Source of the DNA: Caenorhabditis remanei
Taxonomy: Eukaryota; Nematoda; Chromadorea; Rhabditida; Rhabditidae
Direction of reading: 5' to 3'
NCBI RefSeq assembly: GCF_010183535.1
Contig: NC_071328.1
Coordinates: 9,548,001-9,612,000 of the forward strand
Length of the DNA stretch: 64,000 nt
A program made the translations under genes and the position numbers. A model generated the notes under the pieces. That model was given only the letters and a program-made list of their open reading frames with translations, was not told the DNA's origin and made no database searches. Position 1 is the first letter of the stretch, and every line of letters starts with the position of its first letter. Shown here piece after piece: positions 1-25,400 of the stretch.

Positions 1-455
1 TCTTCATCATCATCTTCTGAATTCTCATCTTCATCATCGTCTATATCTTCTTCTTCTGTATCTATTTCTTCTATGGCTTCATACTGCATTGTTTCTAGAG
101 GTTGTATTGGTTGCAGGCATTGATTTTGAAGGTTTTGATCAAGTATTGACTGGTTTTGATCATTTTCTATGAGACTACTATCAATTGGAATATAGTCTAA
201 GTTGAGTAGTTGATGCTCCTCTGAAACGTAGCTATCGACAGCTTGTTGTGGGATATCTTGAAAGTTCTGAAACTTAGAAATACTGTAATAAGTTGTTTCC
301 TATCCGGTTCTTACATCAAACGTGTAATCAAAGCTATTGAAAAGATATGAAGAATCAGCAGGTTCTGATCGTACACTTGAAGCATTTTCATGTCTTATCC
401 TATCCCAAGAGGCGTTGTGACGTTCTCGATACTGTTGTGAGGGGTCATAGTCCAT
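1..455 (-). CDS. Acidic Gln/Asn-rich protein, 3' end outside window
   Basis: Two exons are visible: 455-315 and 266-1, joined in phase 0 across a 48 bp intron (donor GTAAGA, acceptor TTTCAG). The first ATG in frame is at 455; the frame is open upstream to about 518 without an ATG, so a further 5' exon or a trans-splice site near GTGCAG at 463-468 is possible. The protein begins MDYDPSQQYRERHN, passes through a Gln/Asn-rich middle and runs into a dense Glu/Asp stretch at the window edge. I recognise no domain and propose no function. Low-complexity acidic regions like this are common in nuclear proteins, but that is not evidence here. The splice signals and the long open second exon make a real gene likely; product identity is unknown. 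Confidence 0.6.
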
Positions 456-668
456 TTGATGTACTGCACTTAATTTATTCTTGCTCCGTTTGTTTTTATT
501 TTGTTCAAAATAAAACACGGAAAATTACCCTGATCTTTTTGATGGTCAAAATAATTTTGAAAAATAAATTAATTTTATACATGAATTAGGCTCGCAATTG
601 AAAATATAAATACATATAGTGAGCAAGAATGCAACAGGAATGTAACAAAGCAACAATACGTACTAAAA

Positions 669-1290
669 TCAGAAAGCGTTTTTCAAATTGGACAATGATG
701 GTAAATCAGGTAACTTAATATCTTTCAGCTGCTGTGAAATGTTCATATTTTTCACTGCGGAAACTGCTCGAGCTGGAGCAGCCGTAATCCCGGCTTCTTG
801 TTTTTGGATTTTGTCTTGCTCTTGTATCCTTTGTAAAATTTCGTTCATATTTGTTTCGAGAACCATTCCACCCATAACGATTTCTCCAAGAATATGATGA
901 ACACGATCGACATGGAAAATCAGATCTAACTCGCAAACGTTCTCGAAGCAGCGGTCGAGCGTCTCAACGAAAACCTGGAATTGTTAAACATATATGAATG
1001 CTTTCATAACACAATACCTGAATTAGGTCGAGAATTCCAAGTTCACTTTCAGATGAATCTACACAAAATATAAAGTACAAGGTGGCATAGTGCCGGTAAA
1101 TCAGACGATAATCGTTTCCGTCGATAAGAGTGCCCCCTTCCAAAAAATTGCAGACGTTGTCATCTCGTTTGGATACTAACTGAAAAGTTTCTCGAACGAT
1201 CTGTTGCTGCATTTCTTCCGAATAGTGTTGATAGAATTTCAGTAGTCGTGGTTTCCCATGGTTATTGATGACAAGAATAGCTTTGATCAT
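669..1290 (-). CDS. aps-3: AP-3 adaptor complex sigma subunit
   Basis: Exons 1290-1018 and 974-669 join in phase 0 to give 192 residues, the usual length for AP-3 sigma. The protein opens MIKAILVINNHGKPRLLKFY and contains SKRDDNVCNFLEGG, IYRHYATLYFIFCVDSSES and LGILDLIQ, then FVETLDRCFENVCELDLIFH, all hallmark blocks of clathrin-adaptor small chains of the AP-3 type. The C-terminal tail with APARAVSAVKNMN is also typical of AP3S1/2. AP-3 sorts cargo from endosomes to lysosome-related organelles in the cytosol-facing coat. TTTTCCAG lies directly before the ATG, a probable SL1 trans-splice acceptor. An in-frame ATG 24 bp upstream was not chosen because it lies before that acceptor. The gene diverges from rpl-17. 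Confidence 0.93.
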
Positions 1291-1852
1291 CTGGAAAACA
1301 CGTTTTCGGAACAATTAGTTGAAACGACAGTTACTATCAATTTCTGATACTTATATTAATACATTCAAATTTGAAATTGATGAAAAAACACTGGAAAATA
1401 AGCTAAATAATCCACATCGACCGAAAATGTCAAAAATCAATTACTTTTCCGATGTAGGAGACACTCCCCGTAAATCGACACTACATCGTGGCGAGACCCC
1501 CGTCTGCTCACTACGGTCTCCAATGCGCCTTTAATTCCATTTCGCTATTATTTTTGGGCCTTTTTTCCCTTTTTCACAAGTTTTTGGCCTAAACTTTGCT
1601 GTTTTTCACGGTTTTTTCTTGGAAAAATAAATATTGATAGCGTTTTCCTTTTTCAGTGCATCTAATATCATTTTTTTTCGTTGAATACCTCTAAAAACTT
1701 CAAATTTTATTTAGTTTGACTGTTTGCATCTCTCCCAGTTTTTAAATATGTATTTGTTTTTTATTCTTAATTTATCAGTTCTTTTCTTGTCGTTTCAAAT
1801 TTTGACTAATTGAATCATACTGTTTTTTTTTCAGGTAATCTTCCTTGTCGAA
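1291..1852. promoter_or_regulatory. Shared upstream region of aps-3 and rpl-17
   Basis: This 562 bp stretch separates two divergently transcribed genes and so probably contains both promoters. A T-rich acceptor (a T9 run then CAG) ends at about 1834, before the rpl-17 ATG, and marks either the trans-splice site or a 5' UTR intron end. Positions 1460-1530 hold a GC-richer block (ACTCCCCGTAAATCGACA and following) that stands out from the AT-rich surroundings and may be a fragment of a dispersed repeat. No TATA box is evident. Confidence 0.4.
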
Positions 1853-2525
1853 ATGACGAAGGTTCACTATTCCCGGGCTCCGGAAAACACCACCAAGTCT
1901 TGCAAGGCTCGCGGATCCGATCTCCGTGTTCACTTCAAGAACACTCACGAGGCTGCCATGGCTCTTCGCGGTATGCCACTCAGACGTGCTCAAGCCTTCC
2001 TCAACCACGTCAAGGAACACAAGGAAATCGTTCCATTCAGACGTTTCCACGGTGGAATCGGACGTGCCGCTCAAACCAAGCAATGGAACACCACCCAAGG
2101 AAGATGGCCAGTCAAGTCTGCTGACTTCCTCCTCGATCTCTTGAAGTGAGTTTTTTACTAGTAAAGTTTTGCTACTCATCTAATTAAAAACAATTCTTTC
2201 TTTCAGGAACGCCGAAAGCAACGCCGAGTACAAGGGACTCGATGTTGACCACCTCGTCATCGAGCACATCAACGTTCAACGCGCCGCCAAGCTCCGCAGA
2301 AGAACTTACCGTGCTCACGGAAGAATCAACCGTAAGTTATATTTTTAACGCTAAGCACTTTCTCAATAATTTATTTCAGCGTACATGTCTTCGCCATGCC
2401 ACATCGAAGTCATCTTGGCCGAGAAGGAAGATGTCGTCTCCAAGCCAACCGATGATGCACCAACAAAGGTCAAGAAAGAGTCCAAGAGAAAGCAACGCCG
2501 TCAGTTGGCCCGTGGAGAATTCTAA
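1853..2525 (+). CDS. rpl-17: 60S ribosomal protein L17 (uL22)
   Basis: Exons 1853-2145, 2207-2331 and 2380-2525 give 187 residues. The sequence starts [20 protein letters not shown] and includes [46 protein letters not shown] and a basic C-terminus ([17 protein letters not shown]), all diagnostic of eukaryotic uL22. The protein lines the exit tunnel of the large ribosomal subunit. Codon use is strongly biased towards C-ending codons (CTC, GTC, AAC), unlike its neighbours, as expected for a very highly expressed gene. The next plus-strand gene starts only 134 bp after the stop, suggesting a two-gene operon headed by rpl-17. Confidence 0.97.
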
Positions 2526-2644
2526 GTAAATTCTTGTTGATAAATGTTTTGTTTGTTCGCAAGTGTAATTTTCCATCTGAAAACGAAGACAGTAATAGGC
2601 TAGAGAAATATCTGCCAGCCAACAAAAAATGATACCACAAAAAC

Positions 2645-2658
2645 TATATTCGTAACAG
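2645..2658 (+). promoter_or_regulatory. Probable SL2-type trans-splice acceptor
   Basis: The sequence TATATTCGTAACAG ends exactly at the A of the next ATG and lies about 130 bp after the rpl-17 stop codon. A 3' splice site with no upstream donor at this distance is the usual arrangement of a downstream gene in a Caenorhabditis operon. Which leader is used cannot be read from DNA. Confidence 0.6.
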
Positions 2659-3432
2659 ATGCTGACAGTGAAGAAAGCTGTGACTGGAACAGTTTCAGTT
2701 CTTGGGCGTTCTGTTGCTCCATTAGAACAAATGACATTGATTAAGAATTCTAAAATCGATCGAGAAGTCAAGGATGTCCTCAGGCAATGTCTCATTACTG
2801 CAATGAATTTCGAGTCGTCTAGTAAAGACAGTTTAGACAAATCGAAAACGTTAGTTCGGAAAAGCGGCGACTCTTGTGAAATTACTTCTCGATCCGCTGC
2901 ATTCACAGCAGCTTCAGCGATGAAACTGAAAAAGTGGAACGACGTCGACGATATGCTTAGATTGTCTACACATTGCCCACCAGTTATCACCAGTTCAATT
3001 CGTATAAGATCATTAGCTGAACAGTCTAAGTTAAGCGAAGCTCTGTCAGAATTAGAAAAAGTGCTCATGTTTGAAGAAGAAGTGTTTTCCACAAGTAATT
3101 ACAGTGTCAGTGATGAAGCGGTGAGTAAATTGATTTCTGTTAATATATGTAAGTAGTTCTGCTTTTAGCTTGATTCACTATGTCAAGCAATCAAATCTGC
3201 GTCTCAATCCACAGATGAAATGAAAAGATTCCGCAATCTTCAAAGACTCGTCACAAAATATGATCGTCGAACAAGCCAAACCATCGAGGATCTGCTCTAC
3301 AGTCCAATTCATGTGAAAAAATCTGAACAAGAAACAGAACCAATTGACGAAAACTTTGTGAAATCGAAGAAATTCCAGGATTTTGTGAAACAAATTCCTT
3401 ATATGAAAGACAAAGCAACTGAGTTGAAGTAA
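2659..3432 (+). CDS. Unknown protein, probable operon partner of rpl-17
   Basis: Exons 2659-3120 and 3169-3432 join in phase 0 (donor GTGAGT, acceptor TTTTAG) into 241 residues. The N-terminus (MLTVKKAVTGTVSVLGRS) is basic, hydroxylated and almost free of acidic residues, which would fit a mitochondrial targeting peptide, but this is inference. The rest looks mostly helical with many Lys/Glu/Ser and no transmembrane segment. I do not recognise a family. The 134 bp gap from rpl-17 and the acceptor flush with the ATG suggest co-transcription with rpl-17. The 3' end converges with the minus-strand membrane protein gene; only 123 bp separate the two stop codons. Confidence 0.8.
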
Positions 3433-3555
3433 TAAAAACGTTTTTGTTATATTCTTTTCCAGTTTACATCAACAATTTAATATAATGATAAAACTCATCC
3501 ATTCATTCATTGCAAGTTTATAAGAACAATATTCAGATGGTTCCTCAATTATCAA

Positions 3556-5661
3556 TCACATAGCAATTGATTTTGAGCCACTAGTTTTATCGAGTAAAGT
3601 AGAAGTTTCGGTTGCTGTTGTTCCACCAGTTGTTCCGGAAGTTGTAGTTCCAGTTGCTCCTACCGTGGTTCCACCAGTTGTTCCTTGAACAGTTACGTCT
3701 CCAGTAACTGTATTTCCGAACCCAACTCCAGTAATCCCTCCGGTAGTTCCAGAAACGTCACATCCATATCGTTTGTACATTCCACGGTACCTGAAACGAT
3801 CGAAAATGCTGAATTAAATTCTAATTCCGAATTTCACCAGATTCCGAAGACTGTCCGACGTAAAACGTAGAACAATCCACCTCCAATTCCCAATGTGAGA
3901 AGTGTTCCAATCACAAATCCTATATAGATTCCCCAAGTCCACCATTTTCCTTCTAAATACGTGGCACTCGATTTCTCATTTGTTTCAAAAGCACTTTCAG
4001 CATCAATCAAATGAGCTGCATCTGGGATTGCACGTGGAGCAGCTAAAGTTGTTGTATGTGGAAGATTACTCGGTCCAACTGTAGTCGTCGTTGTAACAAT
4101 TTCAGCTTGTTCGGCGTCAATTGGAGTGAGTGCTTGATCATAAAGAGCTCCTTGCGTTAGAGGTTTTGATGATAGAGCAACAGCATTTTCAACGTACTAA
4201 ACAAAATATTAGCTACGAAAAGATTTCTTTTAACCTACTTTAGAGAAGATACCAGCCTTTTCTTTCAAGCAATTCTCGACAGGAAAAAAGAATGCGAGTT
4301 GAAGAGAATCAGCTGCGTTGAAACCAGCAGAATTACTCGAAACAATCTCTCGGTGATCATTTCCAATGTAGTATTCTGCCTGATCTTTTTTGTTGACTTC
4401 GATTCCGTATCCAAACTCGACAACTACTGGAGTTCCTTGATGATATGGAGACATCAGTTCAATCAGAGAAGATCGTCCCTTATTCGGCCAAACGACGATT
4501 CCACTCTTCACATTCACATCGATGATTTTACCTGGATCACATTTTGGAACCACATCATCCGAAGCAAAACCTTCTGGTGAAATACAGATACGGAAGGATG
4601 TACAAACAACCGTATCGATGGCAATCGAGATTTTGTATTTGGAATCCCTCGCTTTCATTTTCACAACCTTTCCGCTGTCACAAGTTGTGTCACATTTTTG
4701 GAACTGCAACCCGTTCATGTTGGTTTCAGTGCGGAAACTATATGGAGTTCGATCATAAGCAGAGGTACGCTGAAATAAGAGATTCACTATGATGATAGTA
4801 AGATGAATTGATCACCTCTCCATTGAAAAAGAATGGACGAATATTCCGAACAGATTCTCCTGGTTGAAGCCATCTTGGAACTTGAATATAGTCTTTGGTT
4901 TCGTATTTCTTGCCCGGATTCGTCGAGTAGCAGTGTGCTTCATTGGCAAACAGGACAGCTCCTGTAGGTCCCTGAATATATCAATGCTAATAAGAAACAT
5001 ACTTGAGCAACCAAATTCAATTATAATAATACAATCCCAGATTAACAAAATCTTGACCTAAAAGCCCCAATCTTGAAAAATATACCTTCAAATATCCAGC
5101 CTTCTTATCTTTGCATACGTTTGTCGCAGGGTTTTCTGGCTGACCCGACTTGACTGAAACACCCGGCACATGTCTCAATTCTGGTGGAAGGTTTGAACTC
5201 GATATGTTCGGAACAAAATACACGTTAATGTCCATTGTTCCCAAAATAGTATCACCAGCCTCGTAACTGTCACTCGAACAAGTGAACAATTCACATTCCT
5301 CGGTCAGTTTTCTATTGAGATTTCCGAAATCATGAGATTTTCCATCAGCTTTGATAATAACACGATGTGGTGATGGCTCACAAATCACATCGACCTCAAT
5401 ATGTGCGTTTGTGAATCGCTCATTCAGACTTTTGACTGTCTTCCTTCCACAAGTTGTGAAGGCATCTTTATCGGTCCCACCGAAATGGTTTCCGAACATT
5501 CCAAAATCGTCATTTAGTTTAGTGTTATCTGGCGAGAAACCAACGCCAACTGGTACGTACAAACTGGGAAGCGGATTCAAATTTGTCGATACGAGTTGAT
5601 CACCTGTCACGTGGGAGACAGTGGACAGTAGGAGAAGTAACGAAAGGAGGTAAGGCGGCAT
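3556..5661 (-). CDS. Secreted-type one-pass membrane protein, family not recognised
   Basis: Five exons (5661-5086, 4971-4816, 4769-4239, 4196-3838, 3790-3556) close in phase to 618 residues. The N-terminus MPPYLLSLLLLLSTVSHVTG is a clear signal peptide. The ectodomain of about 500 residues has scattered cysteines (FTTCGRK, VICEPS, ECELFTCSS, CDTTCDSGK, RICISPEG, KCDPGK) consistent with disulphides. A hydrophobic segment WTWGIYIGFVIGTLLTLGIG near residue 520 followed by Arg-Arg fits a type I transmembrane helix. The cytoplasmic tail is almost only Gly/Thr/Val (GTTGGTT-like units) and ends SKSIAM. The last junction rebuilds a Trp codon across a 47 bp intron. A probable trans-splice acceptor (TTTTCAG) lies about 21 bp before the ATG. 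The layout fits a surface protein; nothing shows its ligand. Confidence 0.85.
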
Positions 5662-6712
5662 TCTTGATTCCAGCTGTCCAACTGAAAATGGCTGAATGAT
5701 TACTGTAACTGCAGAAACAACAAACCTTTCATAAAAATTGACAAGCCTGCTTTTCTTCCGTTTGGTTTCGAGTCGAAGTTTATTCGAATAGTGAATTCGT
5801 TTTCTAGAGCATTCCAGTTTTTAACGCTCTGGTTATTAATTATTCTGGTTTATTGAAAAGGTCGATTCACGTTTGAGACAAGAATTGTTTTTAATCACGT
5901 GAAACGGAAGTATGCAACAGACAAAAGCTAGTGTACAGTAATCCAAGAAAGATAGTTACTTCTTTTTTTCAGATCTAGGATAATCACAAATGTTTTAATG
6001 GATGCTACCGGAACTTTTTTGGTTTTATCCTATGAGTTGATATCTTTCAAAATCATGATTTGCTGCCTGCTAATTTCCATTGCTGGTAGATTTAAAATTT
6101 CAGTGCGAAAGGGATGCCGAAAACTTAATACAACTGTGAAGAAACGTTATCTGATCCTACATCATTTGTAAGACTGTTTGAACCATCTTGCATGTTTTGA
6201 ATTAAAACAAGGAAACGCTTTGAATTGATTATCCACTACTAGATAACCATGCCCCTTCTCCAATTTTTTTCCAATTTTCCATATTCCATTTTCCATTTTC
6301 CAAAACCAGCCCATAGAGTTCTCAGAAGACATTACAGAGTATCTCTGAAAGTGTTGTGGTATTGCGAATGCGCTCCATCAATCGTTCACTCAAATTATTT
6401 ATTCGTCATTCGCAGAAATTTGAAAAGAAAAAATCTCTATGCCTAATTCATAATATACAGAAAATGTTAAACTGGGAATCATATAAAATCATCGATCGAT
6501 TATGCTCTTGTTTCGTGTTGTTTCATAGACCGGTAATCAACTGGGAAAAGGAACGAAAAGTAGGGAAAAGGGGGAAGAAAACGAAATGAAATGTCAGAGA
6601 GAAAAATGGGAAAAGTGGATGAACCCGTTTGAAAAGAACACAAAAATAACACAAATGAGGACTCGGGGAGGAGGGATTTTGACAAAACTGTAGAGTTAAA
6701 CAAGAAGATCAA
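5662..6712. other. Intergenic region between the membrane protein gene and dapk-1
   Basis: About 1.05 kb lies between two minus-strand genes. It should contain the promoter of the membrane protein gene next to 5661 and the dapk-1 3' UTR next to 6712. Open frames here are short and lack splice signals or recognisable motifs. I see no RNA gene or repeat. Confidence 0.5.
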
Positions 6713-19443
<12,731 letters not shown>

Positions 19444-22400
19444 TCTGACACATCTAACTGAAATAAAATTAAATGAATTAATGAAATTATACCAAAAGAA
19501 GATGTCAAGAATGCTTAAACTGAAAAAGATAATGAAGAGTAAAAATCAAAAAGACATGTGGGAATGGAAGAAGAAGAAAAGAAGGAACAGGAGGGAAAAA
19601 GAAAAGAGGAAAATGAGAGAAAATGAGTGTATTTGATGGAATTGGATCAGCTGTGAGAGATATCTAATGGATTTGAGACGCAGATTGAAAAACTAGGAAA
19701 AAGTTACTGTTTCTGGAATTCTGTACGAGGATTCATGAGAAAACTATGAAAATTTTTGAAACCAGTATTGTTATATCCGTAAAAGTCAAAAATAGTCTCA
19801 TCAAAATACCTTGCAAGAGATCTATTGGGTAATAATTCTAAATCTTTACTATTAACAAACACCAAATTCTGTGTGTATGTGTGTATGTCGCCGATCCTAC
19901 CGCCCTTCCTACTGAACCGATTTTCTTCGAACTTGGACCAAAAGATCAGAAATTTTCCCCTCGCAATGCCCGTCTATTTTTTTTAGTTAGAATAAGTCTC
20001 AGCTAGGTCACTAGGTGAAAAAACATGGGTTTCAAGCCATTCAGTGGTTTTCGTTTCCGAAATAGGGAAATAGGAGTTCACGGGGGAAATAATTATAGAA
20101 CTTTTTCATTCTTCAAATGAATTCATTTCTTCAAATTTTCAACACGGGTGATGTAGAAAAAGAGGTTGAGCAGCCGTTAGGCTGTGTTAACCGACTGGTA
20201 TTGAAAATTTTCAAATTTAAGATTTATGGTTCAACTAGAATACTCTAAATGAATGATCAAAAAACATTCAGAATATCCGAAAGTTATACAACTGAGAACC
20301 TAGTATGAATCAATTCCAAACCTTCCAAATATCACAAAACTAAAACAAAAGAAGAAGAAGAAGTCATCAGAAATCATATCAAGTGCTTCCTCTTCTTCAT
20401 TTTCTTTCCGTATCGTAACATAACACTTGTCCTCTTTCTAAACACAAAAACCAGTACAATAAATTTTCGGCAAAAAGAAAAAAAAGCAAAAAAAGAAAGA
20501 TATGAAGAGAAAAAAGTGACGACAGAAGATAGAATAAAGAGGCATAAAATAATGCTTCTAGATATCTATTACGCCTTTTTTCATAACAATTTATGACTCT
20601 ACTCATATCGGAAAAATAGAATCAGAAGGTACAATTTGGATAAAAAAAGACAGAGGGATTTGGAATTAGAGTAAAGAGCCTGGAAATCAGAATCCAACAT
20701 TATCCATCAAAATCACTTCATGTTCATTATTATTATTGATATGAAATATGAGATGAAGTGATAATATCTCCAGACAAGTTGCTCCAGAAGAGAGAGAAAA
20801 GCAACAGAAATGTGTAATATGTTTTGGAGAAGGAAGGAAATGATTGACTGACTGGGATATAAGAAGAATGAAGAGTCAGGAGAAAAGGATGGATGATATT
20901 TTGACATTGTTGGATAGATACCCAAGGGATAAAGAAAGAATAGAATGACACTATTTTGAACACTTTCTTTTTTCAAAGAGGTCAAAAATTAGGATGAAGG
21001 TTTTTATTTTATCTTGAAGTACTGGCTCAGAAGATCTATTGCATAAAGCGGAAACTTCATAAATGTGTCGAGAAATGTATCGGAAAACTCAGAAAAACTG
21101 AACTCGAAACACATTTTGGTATTTATGAGATCAGTTACCAGATATTAACCTGGCTCAACCAAGAAATATAGTCAGTCGAGTAGCCTTTCAAGCATTAAAT
21201 AACTGGGACAATGGTCAAGATAGCAGGGAAAATAAAATAAAAGGCGGGTTGATGAAGAAAGGAAAGAAGCATGAAAATAAAAGTGATAAGAAAATATTTT
21301 TGTCATCAATTTTCTCGGTTGACTTGAACGAGAACAAACCATCTGCAATCATCAAGAATTGCAAATGAGAAATTTATAAAATTAAAAAGAGAGAAAGAGA
21401 TAGAATGGCTATTTAGGAAATTGAAATGACCAGTAGAAATATGATGGAGAATTAGGAGAGTAACTAGAGAAACTGATAAGCTTTTCCACTCTCTCTCCTG
21501 ACCGTTTAGACCGAAACCGTTCTCTTTGTTTGACTGTTTTCTCTCTTTGCTTTCTTGGCTACCGGATTTGGTCAGTGTTCTGCCTCGCATACGGAGAGAA
21601 CTTTTCGGCAGAATACATGAACGGATTGGAAAGAAAAAGAGAGAGAAAAGAGCTCTGTTTGTCAGTTGGTGACGAAAGGAAAGCTCCCCTCCGAAACAGC
21701 ACAAAAACATGGAGAAGAGACGATTTGTATGTTTCCGAAAAGAAGGCAAAACGGTGTACAGAGAGTGAAAGAATAAGAAGAAAACAAGGAAATGAACATA
21801 GAGAAATAGAAGAAGAAAAGGACAAGTGTGTAGGCTCAAGAGCTAAATTGATGAAAATCATAGACGGAAATTTCATGGAATCTCGACCGTTCATGGGATA
21901 GTACTGTAGAGCTGGACTGTGATCATAATTTTGAGAGATTGTGAACTAAAAGAAACTTGATTAGACAATCACAGAAATTTGAATCAAAAACTTGGAGAAA
22001 AATGAAATTAAACTTGACTCGAGAACATCCGCAGTTTTATATGAAACTTGCCAAAGAAAAGCTGTAGAACTTCTTCCAAGACTTATCTCTCAAAGAAAGT
22101 CCATTACATGTCAGGATAAGTATCACAGTACAGTTCACTTAGCTACAGCCCAAAAGATCATTTGGGGAATACAAAACCCAGAAAGTATATATTAAACAAG
22201 AATGATTTCTATTGCAACCTAGTGAAAAGTTAGAAATCTGTTGATAATGAAAAGATTCGATATTTTAACATCTAGATGACAGTAAATTGTTACGAAACAT
22301 ACAGAAATAGGTCAAACAGACATGGGGATGATCAAAAGGAGTCTAGAGAGTAAGAGATAAGGAAAAATCAAATAGAAGGCTTCTTTTCATTTCAAAAAGT

Positions 22401-25400
22401 CCAAAAGATGTGAGGATGTTATCGTTTTAGAAGACTTCTGATTTGTGGAAAAGTTTAGAGAAGAAAATGAAATTTTAATAATCGAACGAATTAAAGTTTT
22501 CGTTTTATTTTTTGGTGGTCTCTGAGCATACAGGATTTAAACTATGGATTAAAGATTTGCCCGGAAGTGAAATACTTTGCAGAAAAACAAATAATAAGGA
22601 GATAAGGGAAAGTCGAATAACGTCTTCGGAAGTCTTACTGAAACTTTCGTAAACGAAAAGTCAATTTTTTGGAAACTGAAAATTTTCCAGTTCTACCGTA
22701 CCCCTGTTTGTTAATTTTTCTTTTAAAAAACCGCACTTCTAAATAACAACTATACGATTAAATTTGAAACGGTAAATAGAAAATGAAACAAGGTCAAAAT
22801 TTTACGAAGCGTTATGAAAATATTTTCAACGCAAATCAAATCATACAAGCTGTTTGTATGATGAATGTTTGACATGACCACCATGTAAAAAACGATGAAT
22901 CGAGGAGAGAGTGTGGGAATTAGAGAGACGAAGAGAGTCAGACACGAAAACAGGTTCATTTAGGCAAGTGACAAGATGATGACGATGATGTTCATAATTC
23001 GACGAAAAGTGAAATTCGATTCGAAATTGAGTGAAATCGAAAAAAGAAGAAGAGAACAGTATGGGATAGAGAGAGTATGGAAAATAGAGAGACACTAGAG
23101 AAAATAGAAAGAGAAAATGTTAATTTTCATCGGAATTTTTGGGTTGTTTGAGTGATATTTTTATGTCGGGACACGTAGTATTCCGTTATCAGTTTTTGGT
23201 CAAAAAGGAAAGATTGGGGAGGTTTTTGGAAGTGGAGGGAGTGAGTTTCGAATGGAAATTTGTCATCGAAAAATTCCTGGAAAACGGTAATAGTTTTCAG
23301 TTTCAGAAGAGATAAAACTCTAAAAAAACAAGGAAGGAGTTCAGTGAAACGATTAAATACAACCAAATGGAAATTAATCAAATTAGACAGAAAATTTTTG
23401 AAAATTAAGTAGTCTGTGGAGTGAAAACTGAATTCACAATTGACTCATCAACCTTCTTTTCCGTTTCCTCTCAATTCAATTCTCCTTTTTTAGTAAGGGT
23501 TTGAGAATAAGAAAAAGAGAAAAAACTAGATAAATCAAAAAGATTCCAATCTTTTTTCTTCCACCACATTCCTCCAAAAACCTATTTTCCTTTTTCGTTA
23601 CAATGACATTTCAAATCCTTATACCTTTTTTTGAATCAAAAAGAAATGAAGAAACAAAGGGAGTGTCGAATGTGAAAATTAAGGTCAAGGTGGACCAAAA
23701 ATTGATATTCTAACTCCATGAACAATAATTCAGAGACAGATTTTTTTAAAACATAAATTTCTCAAGTTTGCATGAATTCCAGTTTCTAGAGTTTCCCACT
23801 TGAGCTATACCAACGCTTTCCGTGCCATTGAGCATTGGCACAACTTAAAAACTTTTTTCAAAAACTCTGACAGGGAAGTTTTGATTTTCGGTAAAACGCA
23901 ATATCTGAAAGAAACCCAAAAAAACTCAAAAATTAAAAATTAAAACTTTCAAATGGACTTTTTGACACACATCAAGTTTGGAGACATTTCATCTAAAATT
24001 CAAAGCAAATCTACTTTTTTCTTTACTTTTTCCAATTTCTTCCAAAAACCGAAAATCAAAAGCGTTCTTATCTCAATGTAACGAACGATATCGGAAAGGG
24101 GAATTCGGAACGGAAGAAAAGTAAAAATAAGAGAGAGAAATAATCTGAAAGTCAACATGTCATCAGGATCTAGATGTCTATATCTCTCCTCTTTTTGTAT
24201 TCACAGACAGACACTCACTTGCTTTTTCTCGTTTTTTTCACATTCGTCTACTTTTTTCATCGGGCCGATTTGTTTGACCAATACGTTTTTCTCTGCATCT
24301 CTCTGATTTGGATATTCTTTCTCTCGGGACAATTCTGAGACCATCTCAAGTGGTGAAAACTTAGTGACACGTCATAAAATGGAGTGGATCATGGAAGGAT
24401 TAAAAGGTGAATTATCGAATCGAGAGGGGTAGAGAAGAACGATTTGCCACACGACTATTCTCACTTTTTCAGTCATCCTAGATAGCGAAAAATAGAAAAT
24501 TCAAGTTCAAAGGGATAATCACATGACACAAAAACTGTAGAGCAGTTTAAAACAGAAAACATTCTTGCTTAATTTTAAGAACAAGGTTCCTTTGGAATAA
24601 CAGTTAAACTATTGTTCAGAAACATAGAGTGTAGTATTCTGAAACAAATACATACCATATCAAGTAAGTATGAAAAAGATTCTAGACGCAGACGGAGAAA
24701 GAAAGAAAGAGAAGTTTCTGCTACCGCAAGAATTACTTAGTTACGGTCTGCTGAATGAGGTCAAGAAAGGGAAATAGTGGATGGAAGAGAGAGGATTTAG
24801 AGAAAAAGAGAAAAGCGAAAGAGATACAAAAAAGAAGATGAAGAACATGAGAAATTGAGGAAGTGAATCGGATGGATAAAAGTAAAAAGTACTGGATTGG
24901 TAGGATGGAAATGGTATAATGCATAATGGCTGAAACTGAGATGAACTGTTTCCTTTTGAAAATTTATTTGTAAGAAGTGGTAAGACTCACCAAGAATAGA
25001 GACTCATAGTAAAAAATTGCAAACTTTTTTATAATCAAAAATATTTGAAAACTGTCGTTAAATATTTAAATTCTGATAGAAAGCTAAAAAAATTACAGAA
25101 TAGTAATGCTAAATCATTGAAAATGCTGATATTCCAGGAGTACACAAAAACAAGTTTTTATCCAAAAAAGACCCAAAACACACAGATTCCGTATATAAGA
25201 ACAAAGTAGAGTAAAACCCAAAGAAATTTCCGTTTTCTTCATTCCTCCGTTCTGCTAAGTGCCTTTCTCTTCCTTTACTTCTCGTCACTTTTTCCCGTTT
25301 TACTACTAAAAAGGTTCTCATCATCCACTCTTTTCTTTTTTTGTTTTTTTCCAAAAACTCATGGATTCCTTTTTTAGAAAAATACTTGGTAAATCGAGAA

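Noticed and set aside
21306..21901. Open frames of 110-177 codons on both strands near 21.3-21.9 kb
   Set aside because: Same low-complexity purine-bias effect; no conserved motif and mutually shadowing frames.
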